From positions 248,001-312,000 of the forward strand of contig JACVRA010000109.1 of assembly GCA_019828545.1 (NCBI GenBank): a stretch of 64,000 bases of DNA, in the 5' to 3' direction. Shown here piece after piece: positions 1 to 11,300 of this stretch. Each line of letters begins with the position of its first letter. Within the stretch, counting starts at the first letter, position 1. The notes under the pieces are model-generated. The model ran no database searches and was not told the DNA's origin. It worked only from the letters and a program-made list of their open reading frames with translations. The translations under genes were made by a program, and so were the position numbers. Source of the stretch: Paracamarosporium sp. OC-R06-R3. Lineage: Eukaryota; Ascomycota; Dothideomycetes; Pleosporales; Didymosphaeriaceae.

Positions 1-746
1 TCCGGGGCCCGATTTTCCCATGCTCACTGTGTGGAGAGACCCGGAAAGGCGAGGAATATGCTAGGAAATTCAGGTTCAAGTCGTCCGAGAGTGATGATAC
101 ACGGCACCCGCTATGTGATTGGTGTGTTGGAAGGGTTCGAAGCACATGTGACTACATTAGCTTCCTACGAATGGTTGCTGCGGGACACTGGAGGGCAGAG
201 AGCGAGGATGAGAAGAAGGCAGCCTGGGAGGAGAGCGTGCGTTTACGCGAACGTATGTTCTGGTCCCGCATCGGCGGCGGTGTGGTTCCATCGTTCATTG
301 CGATTCGGGATAGTCCGCGCAGCCCAACGTTTGCAAATGGAGCCGACAAGCTGGGTGCAGCTCGAAAGAGCGAGGAAAGCCAGCTCTCTGACAAAGTCCT
401 GGATTCTGCAGTCGACATGACCGAACCAACAAACGGAGCGCGTAAAAGTGAGGACGACCCGTTTCAGTCAAAGGGTGAGGACAAGGCGAAGAGGGTGTCT
501 ATTGGAAAGACTGTGATCTCCAGCGAACCTGCCCCAGCGGAGGGTCTTACCGAAGAGGAAGAGAAGAAGATCGAAAAGGAAGCAGAGGCTCAGCTCCAAG
601 AGGAAGTACGCAAGTCTCTAGACGTCAGGGCAGCAGAGAACAAGGTACAACAGCAACGGCCAGTCTCGATGCCACCATCTCCGGAACCCTTCTCAAAGAA
701 GAAGGATGAGCGGTTGAGTTTGACAATCCCCGGTTCTTTCGAATAG
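1..746 (+). CDS. Sec2/Rabin-type Rab guanine nucleotide exchange factor, C-terminal part
   Basis: This is the 3' end of a gene that begins left of the window; the frame is open from base 3 and stops at 744-746. Visible is the Rabin8/Rab3IL-like C-terminal domain: two CxxC pairs (CSLC and CDWC), then a segment like the Rabin 'CNFFTYIRYIQQG' stretch (here CDYISFLRMVAAGHW) and an AWEE-VRLRERMFWSRIGGG block matching 'FWEIMRLRKEMSLAKLG'. A charged Glu/Lys-rich low-complexity tail follows. Sec2 proteins activate the exocytic Rab Sec4 on secretory vesicles; the coiled-coil GEF domain itself would lie outside the window, so that activity is inferred from the family. The two CxxC pairs suggest a metal-binding knuckle in the fungal form. 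The Met codon at 171 is internal, because the conserved domain starts upstream of it. Confidence 0.75.
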   Translation, partial: RGPIFPCSLCGETRKGEEYARKFRFKSSESDDTRHPLCDWCVGRVRSTCDYISFLRMVAAGHWRAESEDEKKAAWEESVRLRERMFWSRIGGGVVPSFIAIRDSPRSPTFANGADKLGAARKSEESQLSDKVLDSAVDMTEPTNGARKSEDDPFQSKGEDKAKRVSIGKTVISSEPAPAEGLTEEEEKKIEKEAEAQLQEEVRKSLDVRAAENKVQQQRPVSMPPSPEPFSKKKDERLSLTIPGSFE

Positions 747-1633
747 GCTTTTTCCTGAAATACGCTACTTGTTATCCGATTCCAGCTACAGTACCAGGAC
801 GAACGCGACGTGCAAATTCGCCGATAGACACGGTTAAATTCCCGATGCTAGCGGGCCACGACTATTACGGCAGTCACTTAATATCTTTTTTCATCACATA
901 TGCCCAGCAAGAAACATCATTCATATCCAATACTTTCACGAGCTCTCAGCATCATCAATTTCCGACCCCTTGCATATACACAAAAAGGTCTTGGGTACTG
1001 TTCTTGTCCTTACTTTCTTTTGTTCGGTACGATACCAGGAGTTATACCAGGGTTGATTCAATATTCGGTCGCTGCGCGGACATTTTATTTTACTGTAAGA
1101 TATTGATAGGGGGACTTGGTCCAGTTGGATTGGCATCGCGTTTTTTTTAGAGATAGGGAGCGACCTTGGAAGTGTCTCTCCCGTTATTGGATTGACAACC
1201 TGGGTTGGATCGACTGAGTGGGTAGAGGTTGGGATTGGATCAGCTTGCGAGGGCACGGCTTATTCCGCTATATACTGCTACAGGCCGATAATATACATAC
1301 GCTTAATGACGTCCGAAGTGTGTTCATTTTTGCTGCTTCGTAGTGCACGTGCTGAAAACTATTTCTTTGGATTTGTGTAGCTGCTAACTTTTTGGATTCA
1401 TAACCTGGGTATCAAATTTTGCTACCATCCCTAATATTGCTTCTATTCCGTTGCACGAACGTCAGATCTTAAACGACATGCAGTGTGCATACCAAAGCCA
1501 TGCCCAACCCCTCACAACAGCATCTTTAAATGCCATAAGCGGAAACCAGTCAAACGACCTATCACATCACCGCCACTCTCCGCAGCTATACTCATCCACC
1601 GGAAAACAGATCACGGCCGTGCCCGCACCCATC
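747..1633. other. Intergenic, convergent 3' ends
   Basis: This stretch lies between the Sec2-like gene and the LRP1 gene, which point at each other. It is moderately AT-rich with T-runs (for example 1141-1148). Only short open frames without family features are present; it is most likely 3' untranslated sequence. Confidence 0.6.
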
Positions 1634-2692
1634 TCACGCCCTCTTCCCCTTCTTCTTCCTCTCCTTCCGCTCCTTCTTCTCCCTCTTCTGCTCCGCAAAC
1701 GTGCCGGACAAGAGCGCGTTGAACGTCTCGCTGTGCGTCCGCGGCGCATCGCCGCGCTCGGGGAGAATGACTTCGTGGTGGGATTCGTGCTGGGTCTTTG
1801 GCGTCTTCTTTGCGAGGGGCTCCTTGGGCTTCTTTTGGGGCGGCGGCGCGTCGTTGGCGAGGACTTTGATGTTGGAGTTACCGCTTTTGCGGCGCTTGCT
1901 GGATTTCTTGTCTTTCTTTTGTTTCTTGTCGGTTTTGGGCTTTTTGGTTGGGGTCGAGGTGGGTTGGACGGGGGAGTCCATGTCCATGTCGTCGTCTTTT
2001 GCGTCGCCGTAGAACTCTGCGTTTTCGCTGTCGACGTGGTCTTCGTCGCTGCCGATTATATCTGTGTCTGGGTTGGTGTGCGCGTTCTGCGTTGGGGTCT
2101 TTTGTGCGTTGGTCTCCTCTTCTTCCTCGTCGTCGTTATCGCTATCGCTGCTCTCGTTCTCCTCTTCTGCTTCCTCTGCTTTTCTCTTTCGCCCCAGCTC
2201 CTCCTGCACCCTCGTCTCCACGTCATCGTCGAACTTCTTGTTCACGGCCATCTGCCTTGCCTTGAGCGCCGCCCTCGCCTTCTCCTTCGCTATCCTCTCC
2301 GCGCGCTCCTTGTCATACCGCTCGTTCCCCGCTAATCCATGCCGTATGAAACGCGCCGCGGCATCCTTGTCCAGCCTCGTGCTCGGTCCGCCCTTGCCCT
2401 TTCCTGCAGCCTCCGCGGCCTTAACCTTCCCGAAGTAGGACTTTAGACGCGCGAGCTCAGCGAAGATGCGGTGCTCTTTTGCGTTTGCGCCTGAGGCTTG
2501 GAGCGCCTGGAAGAGGAGCGATTCGAGGGCGTATGCCGTGAGGATGTGCAGCTTAGCTTTGTCGAGAGTCGGGAGGGTGGAGGTTAGGGTGGAGAGGGGG
2601 CTGGCGAGGAGGGGTTCGAGGGCTTCCTCGAGGTCGTCAATGGTGGCGCCGAGGTCTTCGGCAAGGTCGGGGAGATTGGTTTCTGGATCCAT
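1634..2692 (-). CDS. LRP1: Exosome cofactor LRP1/Rrp47 (C1D / Sas10-Utp3 family)
   Basis: Intronless gene of 352 residues. The N-terminal third is helical and C1D-like: a Leu-rich DLEEALEPLL segment followed by LDKAKLHILTAYALESLLF and a region rich in Arg/Lys ending in SYFGKVK. In C1D/Rrp47 proteins this domain binds the exonuclease Rrp6 and structured RNA during nuclear exosome processing of rRNA, snoRNA and other RNAs. The remainder is a highly charged tail: an acidic Asp/Glu block (about residues 175-235) and Lys-rich stretches at the C terminus, a typical nuclear/nucleolar composition. The start is the ATG at 2692, the first Met in frame, just before the conserved domain. The fungal tail is longer than in yeast Lrp1. 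The gene is head-to-head with the ketopantoate reductase gene. Confidence 0.8.
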   Translation of the reverse strand: MDPETNLPDLAEDLGATIDDLEEALEPLLASPLSTLTSTLPTLDKAKLHILTAYALESLLFQALQASGANAKEHRIFAELARLKSYFGKVKAAEAAGKGKGGPSTRLDKDAAARFIRHGLAGNERYDKERAERIAKEKARAALKARQMAVNKKFDDDVETRVQEELGRKRKAEEAEEENESSDSDNDDEEEEETNAQKTPTQNAHTNPDTDIIGSDEDHVDSENAEFYGDAKDDDMDMDSPVQPTSTPTKKPKTDKKQKKDKKSSKRRKSGNSNIKVLANDAPPPQKKPKEPLAKKTPKTQHESHHEVILPERGDAPRTHSETFNALLSGTFAEQKREKKERKERKKKGKRA

Positions 2693-3179
2693 GGTTACGC
2701 GGCGGCCGTAGTGGGGAATTGGAGGGTTGTGGTGAGACGCGTTTGTTGGCGAATGTGCTCGTGTCTGGTGAATTAAGTTTAGAGAATGGTCCAAGCGAGT
2801 GGATTTTGCGAGCGCGTCCGTAGTTTCGTGGTGTCGAAGTTGCGTGAGAGTGGAAGCGCAAGAAGCTGTTGTGAACTTTCTTCGAGAGGGCGGGCCGAGC
2901 TTTTCTCCGCTCCGCGAGCGCGAACTAGAGCTTCGGCTTGAGGGACAACGTCAAGACCATACATTCATCTCTTTGCTTGTAATTACATGTGCCTAGCACT
3001 TTGCATATAGTGTCGCTTTGCTCATACATGTAATACAACTTCGATCTGCCAAGCTGTCTTCCTTCTCTCCCTTACAATTTCTCCCAAGGCTACGGCCGCG
3101 GATACGCCACATACGAACCTCATGCAGACCCGGTAACCGTATAGTCGGCCGGGCGGCCTTCTTTCACACGAGTGGAAGC
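2693..3179. promoter_or_regulatory. Divergent promoter region LRP1 / ketopantoate reductase
   Basis: 487 bases separate the two divergent start codons, so the promoters of both genes must lie here. I see no classical TATA arrangement and no regulatory motif that I can name with confidence. Confidence 0.45.
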
Positions 3180-4729
3180 ATGGAAAGCTGGTTCGGGCCT
3201 GAAAGTACGGAACCGCAAGCGAAGCAGGGAATCAAGTATGTCTAGTATCATGGGGCAAAAGCTGATTGCAGCTAACGTTCCTCAGCGCGGAAAAGGACAC
3301 AAATCCAATTGCAAACGATGCACCGAAAACACCTAGAAACCCTGCATATTTCTACCGGGCGCAACCTGTGCGGGACCGCCGCATTCACATCATGGGACTG
3401 GGGAGCGTTGGGAACTTCGTTGCGCATTCCCTCAAGGGAATCCCAAATGCGCCACCTGTGACATTGGTCTTTCACAGCCGCCAAAGATTGAAGGAGTGGG
3501 AAGAGTCGCCCAAGAGATTGCAGTGCATTACGGATGGGGATACCGAGAGGCGCGAAGGCTTTGAGGCAGAATTGGCGATACCACGACTGAGGTATCACGG
3601 CAAAGAAATAGGGACCGACCCTAGCGAATCTGTTACAGACGACTCTAGGCCTTCACAGGAACCTACATTGGCGTATGGAGAGTCTTCCGAGCCGATCAAC
3701 TCGCTCATACTTTGCATGAAGTCAACGCAAGTTAAATCGGCACTTTCCTCCGTGAAGCATCGGCTACATAAAGAGTCTGTAATATGTTTCCTGCAGAATG
3801 GAATGGGCACGGTAGAAGAAGTGAGCAAAGAAATATTTCCGGACCCGGCAACAAGACCGCATTACATGGTGGGCATCAATTCTCACGGCATGCACAAGAC
3901 CGACGATCCATTCACGGTGGTACATGCTGGTTTCGGAACTATCTCCCTTGGAATACTTCCCAATGAAAGGGATCGCGACCCTGCACCGTATGCTCCTGGC
4001 TCCAAATTCAAGGCTCATTCAACACCTGCGCCAGTAGAGCCAGCTCATCGGGAAGATTCAGATTCTTCTGCGTCCCCTACTGCATCGACTTTTACATGGA
4101 CTCCGAATCACAGATATCTCTTACGAACGCTGCTTCGCACACCCATCCTCTGTGCCACGGGTTTCTCACCGCCAGACCTTCTCCAGCTGCAGCTTGAGAA
4201 GCTTGCCGTGAACTGTATAATCAACCCACTCACCGTCATGCTTGACGCGCGAAATGGGTCTGTCTTGTACAACTACTCTCTCACGCGCGTTATACGATTG
4301 CTTCTATCCGAGGTCTCCCTTGTTATACGTTCTCTACCCGAACTCCAGTATATTCCCAATGTTCAGCAGCGCTTCGATCCTGGACGGCTAGAGACTGTTG
4401 TAGTCGGGGTTGCTAATCGGACCCGGGACAATATCTCCAGTATGCTGGCAGATGTCCGGGCCGGCAGGCAGACGGAGATCGACTATATCAATGGGTGGAT
4501 CGTAAAAAAGGGAGAGGAGATGGGGATCAGGTGTTTTATGAATTTTATGTTGATGCATATGGTGAAGGGTAAGGGCGGCTTGATACAACTTGAACTTGGA
4601 GAGGGTATCCCATTCGTGGAGGGTAGGCCTGGTGAGGAAGATGTCCTCGTCAAGCAGGGTCTAGGAGACGATATTCCCCTTGCGGATGTCATCTCTAGGG
4701 AACCCTCGAAGTCTGGGGAGCAACGTTGA
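3180..4729 (+). CDS. 2-dehydropantoate 2-reductase (ketopantoate reductase, ApbA/PanE family)
   Basis: Two exons, 3180-3235 and 3286-4729, about 499 residues. The 50-base intron has donor GTATGT, branch GCTAAC and acceptor CTCAG, and joins the reading frames exactly. The protein shows the NADPH-binding Rossmann motif (IMGLGSVGNFVAHSL), the ApbA middle segment (CMKSTQVKSAL, then FLQNGMGTVEEV) and the C-terminal catalytic-domain signature LEKLAVNCIINPLTVMLDARNG, whose Lys and Asn match the active-site residues of the family. It should reduce ketopantoate to pantoate in vitamin B5/CoA synthesis. It is longer than bacterial PanE (about 300) because of fungal insertions, including a Pro/Ser-rich linker near residues 250-290. 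Fungi often carry several paralogues, so the exact substrate is not certain. Confidence 0.82.
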
Positions 4730-5002
4730 TATGTACGATAGAGTCATACAAAGAAATAATACTGTACAAAATCTTGATTCAATACTCAACAGCCCAGGCA
4801 TGAGGCTCTATGCAGTAGCCAATCGCATTTCATCCGTTCCTCACGACTAGCGGCGCCTCGGCTTAACCCCGACGCCGATCCTTCTGGAATCCGAGCTCCA
4901 TCTTTTGCCGTCCATCACCCAAATACTTCGACAGCACCGTCAATCTTCAGCACCACCGATCAATCTTCCCATCCAACACCACCAACACACATCTCATCCA
5001 AA

Positions 5003-5601
5003 ATGCCTCGTCAGCGCAGCGGAACCGCCCCTCCTCGCCGCCCCACGGCTGCCCCGGCCCGGCCTGCTGCCCCAGCTCCTGCGCCCGCCCGTCATTCTTC
5101 GACCGCTGCCCACCCACCGGCCCAGCAGCATCAGGCACCGCCGCCACAGGCTCCTGCTCCCCAGGCGAGCCAGGGCCCCGGTCTGTTCGGACAGATGGCT
5201 TCCACTGCTGCGTAAGTCATATTCCCAGGCTCCTTGGCCGAAGCCTGCTGCGCACCATTTCGATGGTTTGCGCGTTGATACTACTGCGGCCCTTCAACGT
5301 GGAAAAAGAAGATATAGGCTAACAAGTATCCAGTGGTGTCGCAGTCGGTTCGTCGATCGGCCACGCAATCGGCGGTTTCTTCAGCGGCGGCAGCTCGGCG
5401 CCCGCGGAACAGTCGCCCCAGAACACCGATTTCGCCCAGCAGCACCAGCAGGCTCAGCAGTCCAGCCAGCCCACCGGCCCTTGCGCAGGCGACATCAAGA
5501 ACTTCAACACTTGCATGACTGAGAACCAGGGCAACCTTACCATCTGCGGGTGGTACCTGGATCAGTTGAAGGCGTGCCAGCAGGCGGCGAGTCAGTACTA
5601 G
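5003..5601 (+). CDS. MIX17: MIX17/CHCHD2-type twin CX9C mitochondrial protein
   Basis: Two exons, 5003-5211 and 5334-5601, about 158 residues. The intron (donor GTAAGT, branch GGCTAAC, acceptor ATCCAG) interrupts an Ala codon. The N-terminal half is rich in Ala/Pro/Gln/Arg like a mitochondrial presequence. A central hydrophobic Gly-rich segment (MASTAAGVAVGSSIGHAIGG) follows, characteristic of CHCHD2/CHCHD10/Mix17. The C terminus carries a CHCH fold: C-AGDIKNFNT-C and C-GWYLDQLKA-C, two perfect CX9C motifs that form disulfides via the Mia40 relay in the intermembrane space. The family role is in respiratory-chain integrity and, in animals, a nuclear stress-response function; the role here is inferred from homology. 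Confidence 0.9.
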
Positions 5602-7087
5602 AGGTGGAGAGGGTAATGAAGAGAGTTGGGATTGTATGGAGTGATATCAAGGAAGAACAGGACAAAGACATGGATCATTGCATATGCATTAGTGAATTAA
5701 CAGGGGAGATATGAGCGTGATATGTATAGTATCGACAATAGCACACAGTCACCACTTTCTAACTGACTGATTAACGGACAAATTATCGAGTCATTGAAAT
5801 TTTAGAGTCTTATTCTTTTGCTAACACATACAAAAAGTAGAACCGCGCTAGTTTCATGGTCGCATCCTCTGTTTTTGAGGCTGAATGTAAGCAAAAAGGA
5901 AGAAAAAACATACAACAGCAGGTATTCCCCAGTCGTCACCGACCTGAGTACTAATCCACCGGTATCCTGCTTAAATATTGCTGAGCGAACGGGAAGCATT
6001 GTTCTCAGGATCCTATGGTCGTATGTGAAAGATTGAGACGCATGTTTGTCCTATATAGCTATTGGTTGATACAAGGTGAGTCTTGCATACAGGGACTCTA
6101 AGCAATTCACAGCTTGGCTCGCGAGTACTGTGAGCACAAAGCTTGACAACTATATCTATCCTACGTCCGCAGATCTCCTGGTTGACCGCGGATATGACGG
6201 CTTCTACGTCGCGGCTGGAAAGCATCTGACGTGCTCGAAACCTGCACTGCGCGTTGTTGTAACTCGACAATCACACTGTGCTGTTTTGATAATCTCACGT
6301 TTAAACTATTTTGATCACAAACAACATGCTTCCCCGTACATTCTCGATATTCTACCTAACTTTACTTTTGTTGCGCCGTCGCTATCGTAGAGACTACCAT
6401 CATGGCACATGTCGGTCTAGTCACTCTTTAGCCTTACACCTTTCTCTACGTTATAAGCTATGCTTACCGCTCCTCAAATCCAACCAAACATCACTACCGC
6501 ACCAAGAATATAGTGGAGACCTCTTGTAATTTGCTCGAAAAATATCATGATTTGCTAATCTCTACTAGGATTACTAACGGCAGCTAATCAGCGCGGTTAA
6601 GTTTAGCAGAATACCCTACGTATATATATCCTAAGGCTTCAAGAACCATCGTTTAGTGCACACCGGGAAGATGCCTCTCAAGTGCAACTAAAAAGGCCTT
6701 TACTAAGATCATCTAAATTTTACTTCTTTGAAAGGTGCAAAACAATGGAATATATATGTATCCTGCATCGATGTACATCGAAGCATCCCGTGTCATCACG
6801 TCCTTTACAAGTGAAAGACTTTGTCATTGCTTTCTTTCAAAATCGTTGTGAGAATACAGAGCATGTTCGAATATATACCATCAATTCAGTGAACGAAGGA
6901 GGAAACGTTGTCAAAGACTCCCACCGTATTTCGATATCATCGCCTCGAAGATGGTTACCACTCCTCCTTCATAGAAAACGTTGAGTTAGTTTAGATGCAT
7001 TCGTTTCTGGAAAGAATCACTTCTGGGCATGAATTCCTTACATCTTAGCATTTGCGATACTAAACATATGACTAATCTACAATTATC
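5602..7087. other. AT-rich intergenic stretch with decayed repeat copy
   Basis: About 1.5 kb without a supportable gene. It has many stops in all frames and runs such as TATATATAT near 6620 and 6750. It contains one copy (6580-6698) of a sequence that recurs near 12.2 kb. The composition change from the GC-richer MIX17 gene marks the left border of the accessory-looking block. Confidence 0.6.
6580..6698 (+). repeat. Decayed direct repeat, copy A
   Basis: Bases 6580-6617 align without gaps to 12179-12216. By eye 26 of 38 positions are identical and 11 of the 12 differences are transitions. A second block, 6667-6698, matches 12317-12347 (18 of the first 21 positions identical, then a one-base gap). 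The transition bias is what repeat-induced point mutation leaves behind. The parent element is not recognisable. Confidence 0.5.
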
Positions 7088-7875
7088 TTAATCATTGTCC
7101 GTGAGCCTGTCCAATATGAGAATTGATAGGATCATAATCAGCAACCCTATCGTGACTATCAACGTAACTGCAAAGCTCGCCCACGCCATTGATACTGCCT
7201 GTGGCCCGATAATGGTATGAACGTTACCTTTATACGCAGTTTCAGCCATCGCAGCTGCCCCTACTGAACCGACGTGTTGCCACAGACAGGAAATAAGTAA
7301 TAATGTAGAGGCGACGAAGCTGCATGCCAAAGCAATTTGCGAAACAGTCCGAGAAGGAAATGGTTTAATCTCCACCATTGAGCCTGTTTCCCTGTTCTTT
7401 TCCTCATGCCAGCCAGGAAAAGTGGCTAGGAGTAGAATGCTTGCGAACGCGAGCACCACAGCCATGAACAACAGCCCAGAGAAAATAACATCGTCCTTGA
7501 ATTTTGCAGCTGCTCCAATAAGATCCAACGGATCATTCTCTGATCCGATCTGAACTGCGAGGCCATTGGTGTCAGAGCTGCAAAGCCATACGACCCCGCG
7601 CTGGCGCACGCACATCCCAAAGTAGCCAGTTCGGACTTCTAGTTGAGAATCGCCTTTAAACCCGTTGAATGTCTCTGAAAGATTCCTTTGGATGGGACTC
7701 AGGTTCGATAACGTCGAATTAGTGTAGGATAGTCCAAGTATATATATATTGGTCATCGTGGAGTAGCTCGAGCAGCCCGCCAACAGTACCGCTGCCACTG
7801 AGTTTAGATTCTGGTAAAGCTTCGAAATCTGCGCAACTCACACGTGAGAATCACACCAATGGTTTGTAACATCAT
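7088..7875 (-). CDS. Fig1-family membrane protein (Ca2+ regulator / membrane fusion)
   Basis: Two exons, 7842-7875 and 7088-7797, about 247 residues. The 44-base intron has donor GTGAGT and acceptor ACTCAG, and splicing completes a hydrophobic first segment ending in LLAGCSS. The layout fits the Fig1 family: N-terminal membrane segment, AGCSS motif, short extracellular region with IYILGLSY and a VRTGYFGMCV...WLC stretch with paired cysteines, then three further hydrophobic helices (about residues 110-135, 160-180 and 205-235). In yeast Fig1 supports Ca2+ influx and cell fusion during mating; in filamentous fungi homologues act in hyphal fusion and sexual development. The gene is divergent from the CorA-like gene with 437 bases between starts. 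The first exon encodes only 11 complete codons, so the start is the least certain part. Confidence 0.72.
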
Positions 7876-8312
7876 CAAAATATGATGATACCCGATAAAT
7901 GGTATGAACCCTGTGGTCATAGTTAGCCCATGCATCGTTCACAATTAGCCACACGGACGCTGCATAGATACGGCAAATCTCATCTTCGCCATCGCAGTGA
8001 TGAATGCGCGAATCTAGATCGCGAAACAATTGTTTACGGCTTAAGAGAAGGTGCTGAGACAAGTCGGTGAGGCACAATCAATTGAACGAAAAGGCGGAGG
8101 TTGGGAGAGCCTGACGCACAGTTGAAATTTAGCCGGTAATGTTCACTTTTTTCAGCACGCGTCCGACGAGCACTAACTATAGCTAAGTAAGTTATCCGTT
8201 GTTGTCCCACCGAGTTACTGTGTTGTGCTGCACTGCCGCTTACAAAAGCACGCGAAGAATCACAAATCGAGTAAGTCATCCGTAGGTATGACCAATCGAA
8301 GTGTGAGGATCA
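7876..8312. promoter_or_regulatory. Divergent promoter region Fig1-like / CorA-like
   Basis: 437 bases between two divergent start codons; both promoters must lie here. I recognise no specific operator, and no coding potential is evident. Confidence 0.4.
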
Positions 8313-11300
8313 ATGCGCCCTGGTTCCTTCAAGGCCTTCAGCCTTGTGTACTCAGGCAATCGACAGTTCCCACACCTTTTACCAACGTTAAAGCAAATGT
8401 TTGTGAATATGCGCGCAGAGCCGTGTGGATCAATCGACCGCCAAGATGATATGATTGGCGGTACTCGGGACGATTCGTGGAATGAGCCGCAGACGATAAA
8501 CGGGGAGGATAAAGATCGGGTATCGTTGGATGAAAGAGTTCAAGAGAATGATAGGAAGCGTTCAGAAAGTGGGACCGCTCATGGCCACATTCGCGATAGT
8601 ATAAACGTGCTTGAAACGGACGGAATAAATGAAGTGAATGCCAAAGAGACGAAAGCGGAAGAAACACAGATTAGCGACCAGACGAAACGACGTCCTACCT
8701 TGATCGACAATGACCGCCCAAGCTTCCAGGGTAGAAATGTCGTCGAACAGAATGCACCAGTACTATACAGTGAACCATTAGCAGGATCTAGTTCGTCCCT
8801 CTATCAGCTACAACGATCACTCTCGGCATGGCAAAAAGTCGAACCAACCGAAGCAGCACAGGTGTCATTACCACCTTCCAAAGCTTCTTCAATACTTTCG
8901 GCTCATAGTCCGGTGGAGGCACCGCTGCCTTTCGGAAAGTCTCTTGAAAATCTGGAATTGCGTCCCGAGAACATACCCTTACCGTCACGTAAAAAAACCA
9001 GCGCCTTCTTAAATTGGATGGCAGGGTCAGCAGCGACTTCAAAGAAGAAGAAGGGTAAGGCAAAGCCAGAAGCAACACCAGCTCCACCATCGATCGTCGA
9101 CGAATTAGAGAACTACCGAAACAACGTTCGACGGCTGGCTGATCACTTTGACTACTTCGCTAACGTTGCTGCCACTGGCACACGTCATCATTGGAGTTCT
9201 CGGATCGTTTTTTATGACCAGCTTAAATCTGAAGATGATCGACTCTCCGTGCGAAACGAGCCTTGGTCAAACCGAGCTTCGGCTCCATCATATGTCGAGT
9301 TCCATAATACATTGCGGACTGTGGCAGAAACTGTTGAACAGCGAGTCATATTGGTAGAGGACTTAAACCCTTCATTGGTAGATCTTCTAGGGGCGACACT
9401 CGATATACCGCCACACGTTTTCGAGGAGCACCTAGATCGTTCAGGCTACAAGAAAGGTGTTGAAAGTCGCAAAAGTGCGTCTGCATGGAACCCTCGCTCG
9501 TCGGCTCAGGGATATTCATCTGTGACGTGGTATCGACCAGTTTTATCGTTATTGCCTTTAAATTCAAGACTCCGAGCAAAGCTTATTAGAGACCGGAAAC
9601 CGCAAGTTCGCTGCCCCTTAGAGGGATGCGAAACACACAGCATACCCTTAGGGACCACCAGAAACATCTGGCGCCACTATGTTGAGCTCTGCCCCGAGCC
9701 CGGCGACCATCATAAAGGCTCAGAAACTGAATATCCAGTCGGTTGGGAAGAGAGGGCTTCAGTATGGAGTCGGGACTTCGACGGTTGTAATTTTGGTAAG
9801 TGCTATCTGCTACAGATGTTTTAGAAAAGTCTGACCGAACAGTTGTCATTTTACTTGATCCGCTCCCTGTGGTCGTTGTCAAGCAAGAAGAAAGTAGTGT
9901 TTCGTGGCAACAGAGACTCGTTCCTATGGGTAATCGTTGGATTAGAGAGGAAGAAGGAGTTTATGTAGAGGTTCGTCCACGACCTTCACGAAACCCCCGG
10001 AGTCAACAACATGTGGTTGATTGGGTTGATCAACCTTCACTTCCCACGCATTCTGAGGCTTGGCCGCCCGCACCAGTAATCCCACCTTCCGGTAAGTGAG
10101 TGTAAAATGCTCTCTCAGGGAATTCAGTTCGTGGTACGGCCTGAATGCAGGGTTACGATCCTATCTTGCTCAGAGTGCGCTTAGCTCTATTTCTCTCGTG
10201 TAGCGTGTGTTCACCATAGGGATACAGCTGCTAACAATAAATATAGCTCATTTCGAATCATATCCTAGTGGTAGAAGTCACCCACAAACCACTGGCACAG
10301 ATTTTGACCTGGCAGAGGTTACTTTCACGGCGGCTGCTTTGAGGCGAAGGGCCACCACTCGCACCTTCGATGAGAACCCGCCTGTCACCCTGCCCCCTCC
10401 ACCTCCACCTCTACCATCTACATTGCCACCGATTGCAAGACAGTTGCCAGATCATCCAACGCTAGCGCCTGGATCTCCGCCTGCGCCGCCTTCTATATTG
10501 TCACAAAGCGTGGATCAAGTATCAGCCACTGTGAAAGATCACGGACCTTTCGTGCCATATGTTCTCATAAAGGCCAGATCATCTTCCTCAGCTCGAAACG
10601 ATGCTACATTCGTAACGAAACATATGCGCGCGTATATCGAGAGTCTGCAGATTCCGAAGTCGACCCTGGAAGAATTTGATCATTTTCTGCGAGCACCAAC
10701 CAAGGGAAAAGAACACCAACACGATCCATATCACGCTTTGTTCCGGGCCATCCATGACGATTCCCATAGTTTAGTAGACATTATCCGAATTTCTCTACAG
10801 CGTATCCGCGAGGACACACTGGATGAAGATCTAATACAAAGGCGCGTAACCTTCTGGAGAGCGCTTTTGCATCGACTAAACTTCAGCCTTGGAGAGTTGG
10901 ATCAGAATTTGCGCGCATTTGTGCAGTTCATAAATGAGCATGAGACGCATACTTCGCAGGCGCTACTTCCTTCTGAAAAACTTGCTGAGGATACGCAACT
11001 CGCGTTGCGCAGCTGCATGAGCCTCATCGACAGATCCTCGCATTCCCTGCTTGCAGAGATGCAAATTATAGACAGTCGGAGGAGTATTGCAGAAGCTGAG
11101 AGCGTCTCGAAACTAACGGAACTCGCATTCGTTTTTATTCCCCTATCATTCGTAGCAAGTCTTTTCAGCATGCAGGTCCACGAACTCGATGGAGGCGTTC
11201 CGCTGTACCAATTCGCACTTGTAGCGATTGGCTTCGTTATCATGGCTTATGCCGTGCGGCTCGGCATTAGAAGTTCGCATCTCATCGAGTACAAAAATAA

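Noticed and set aside
1451..2335. Long plus-strand frame opposite LRP1
   Set aside because: It is the shadow of the Lys/Glu-rich LRP1 coding strand; its Leu/Val/Phe runs are antisense of Glu/Lys codons, and LRP1 is clearly the real gene.
5602..7087. Possible transposon gene in the AT-rich spacer
   Set aside because: No reverse transcriptase, transposase or terminal repeats are visible; only the short decayed repeat copy is supported.
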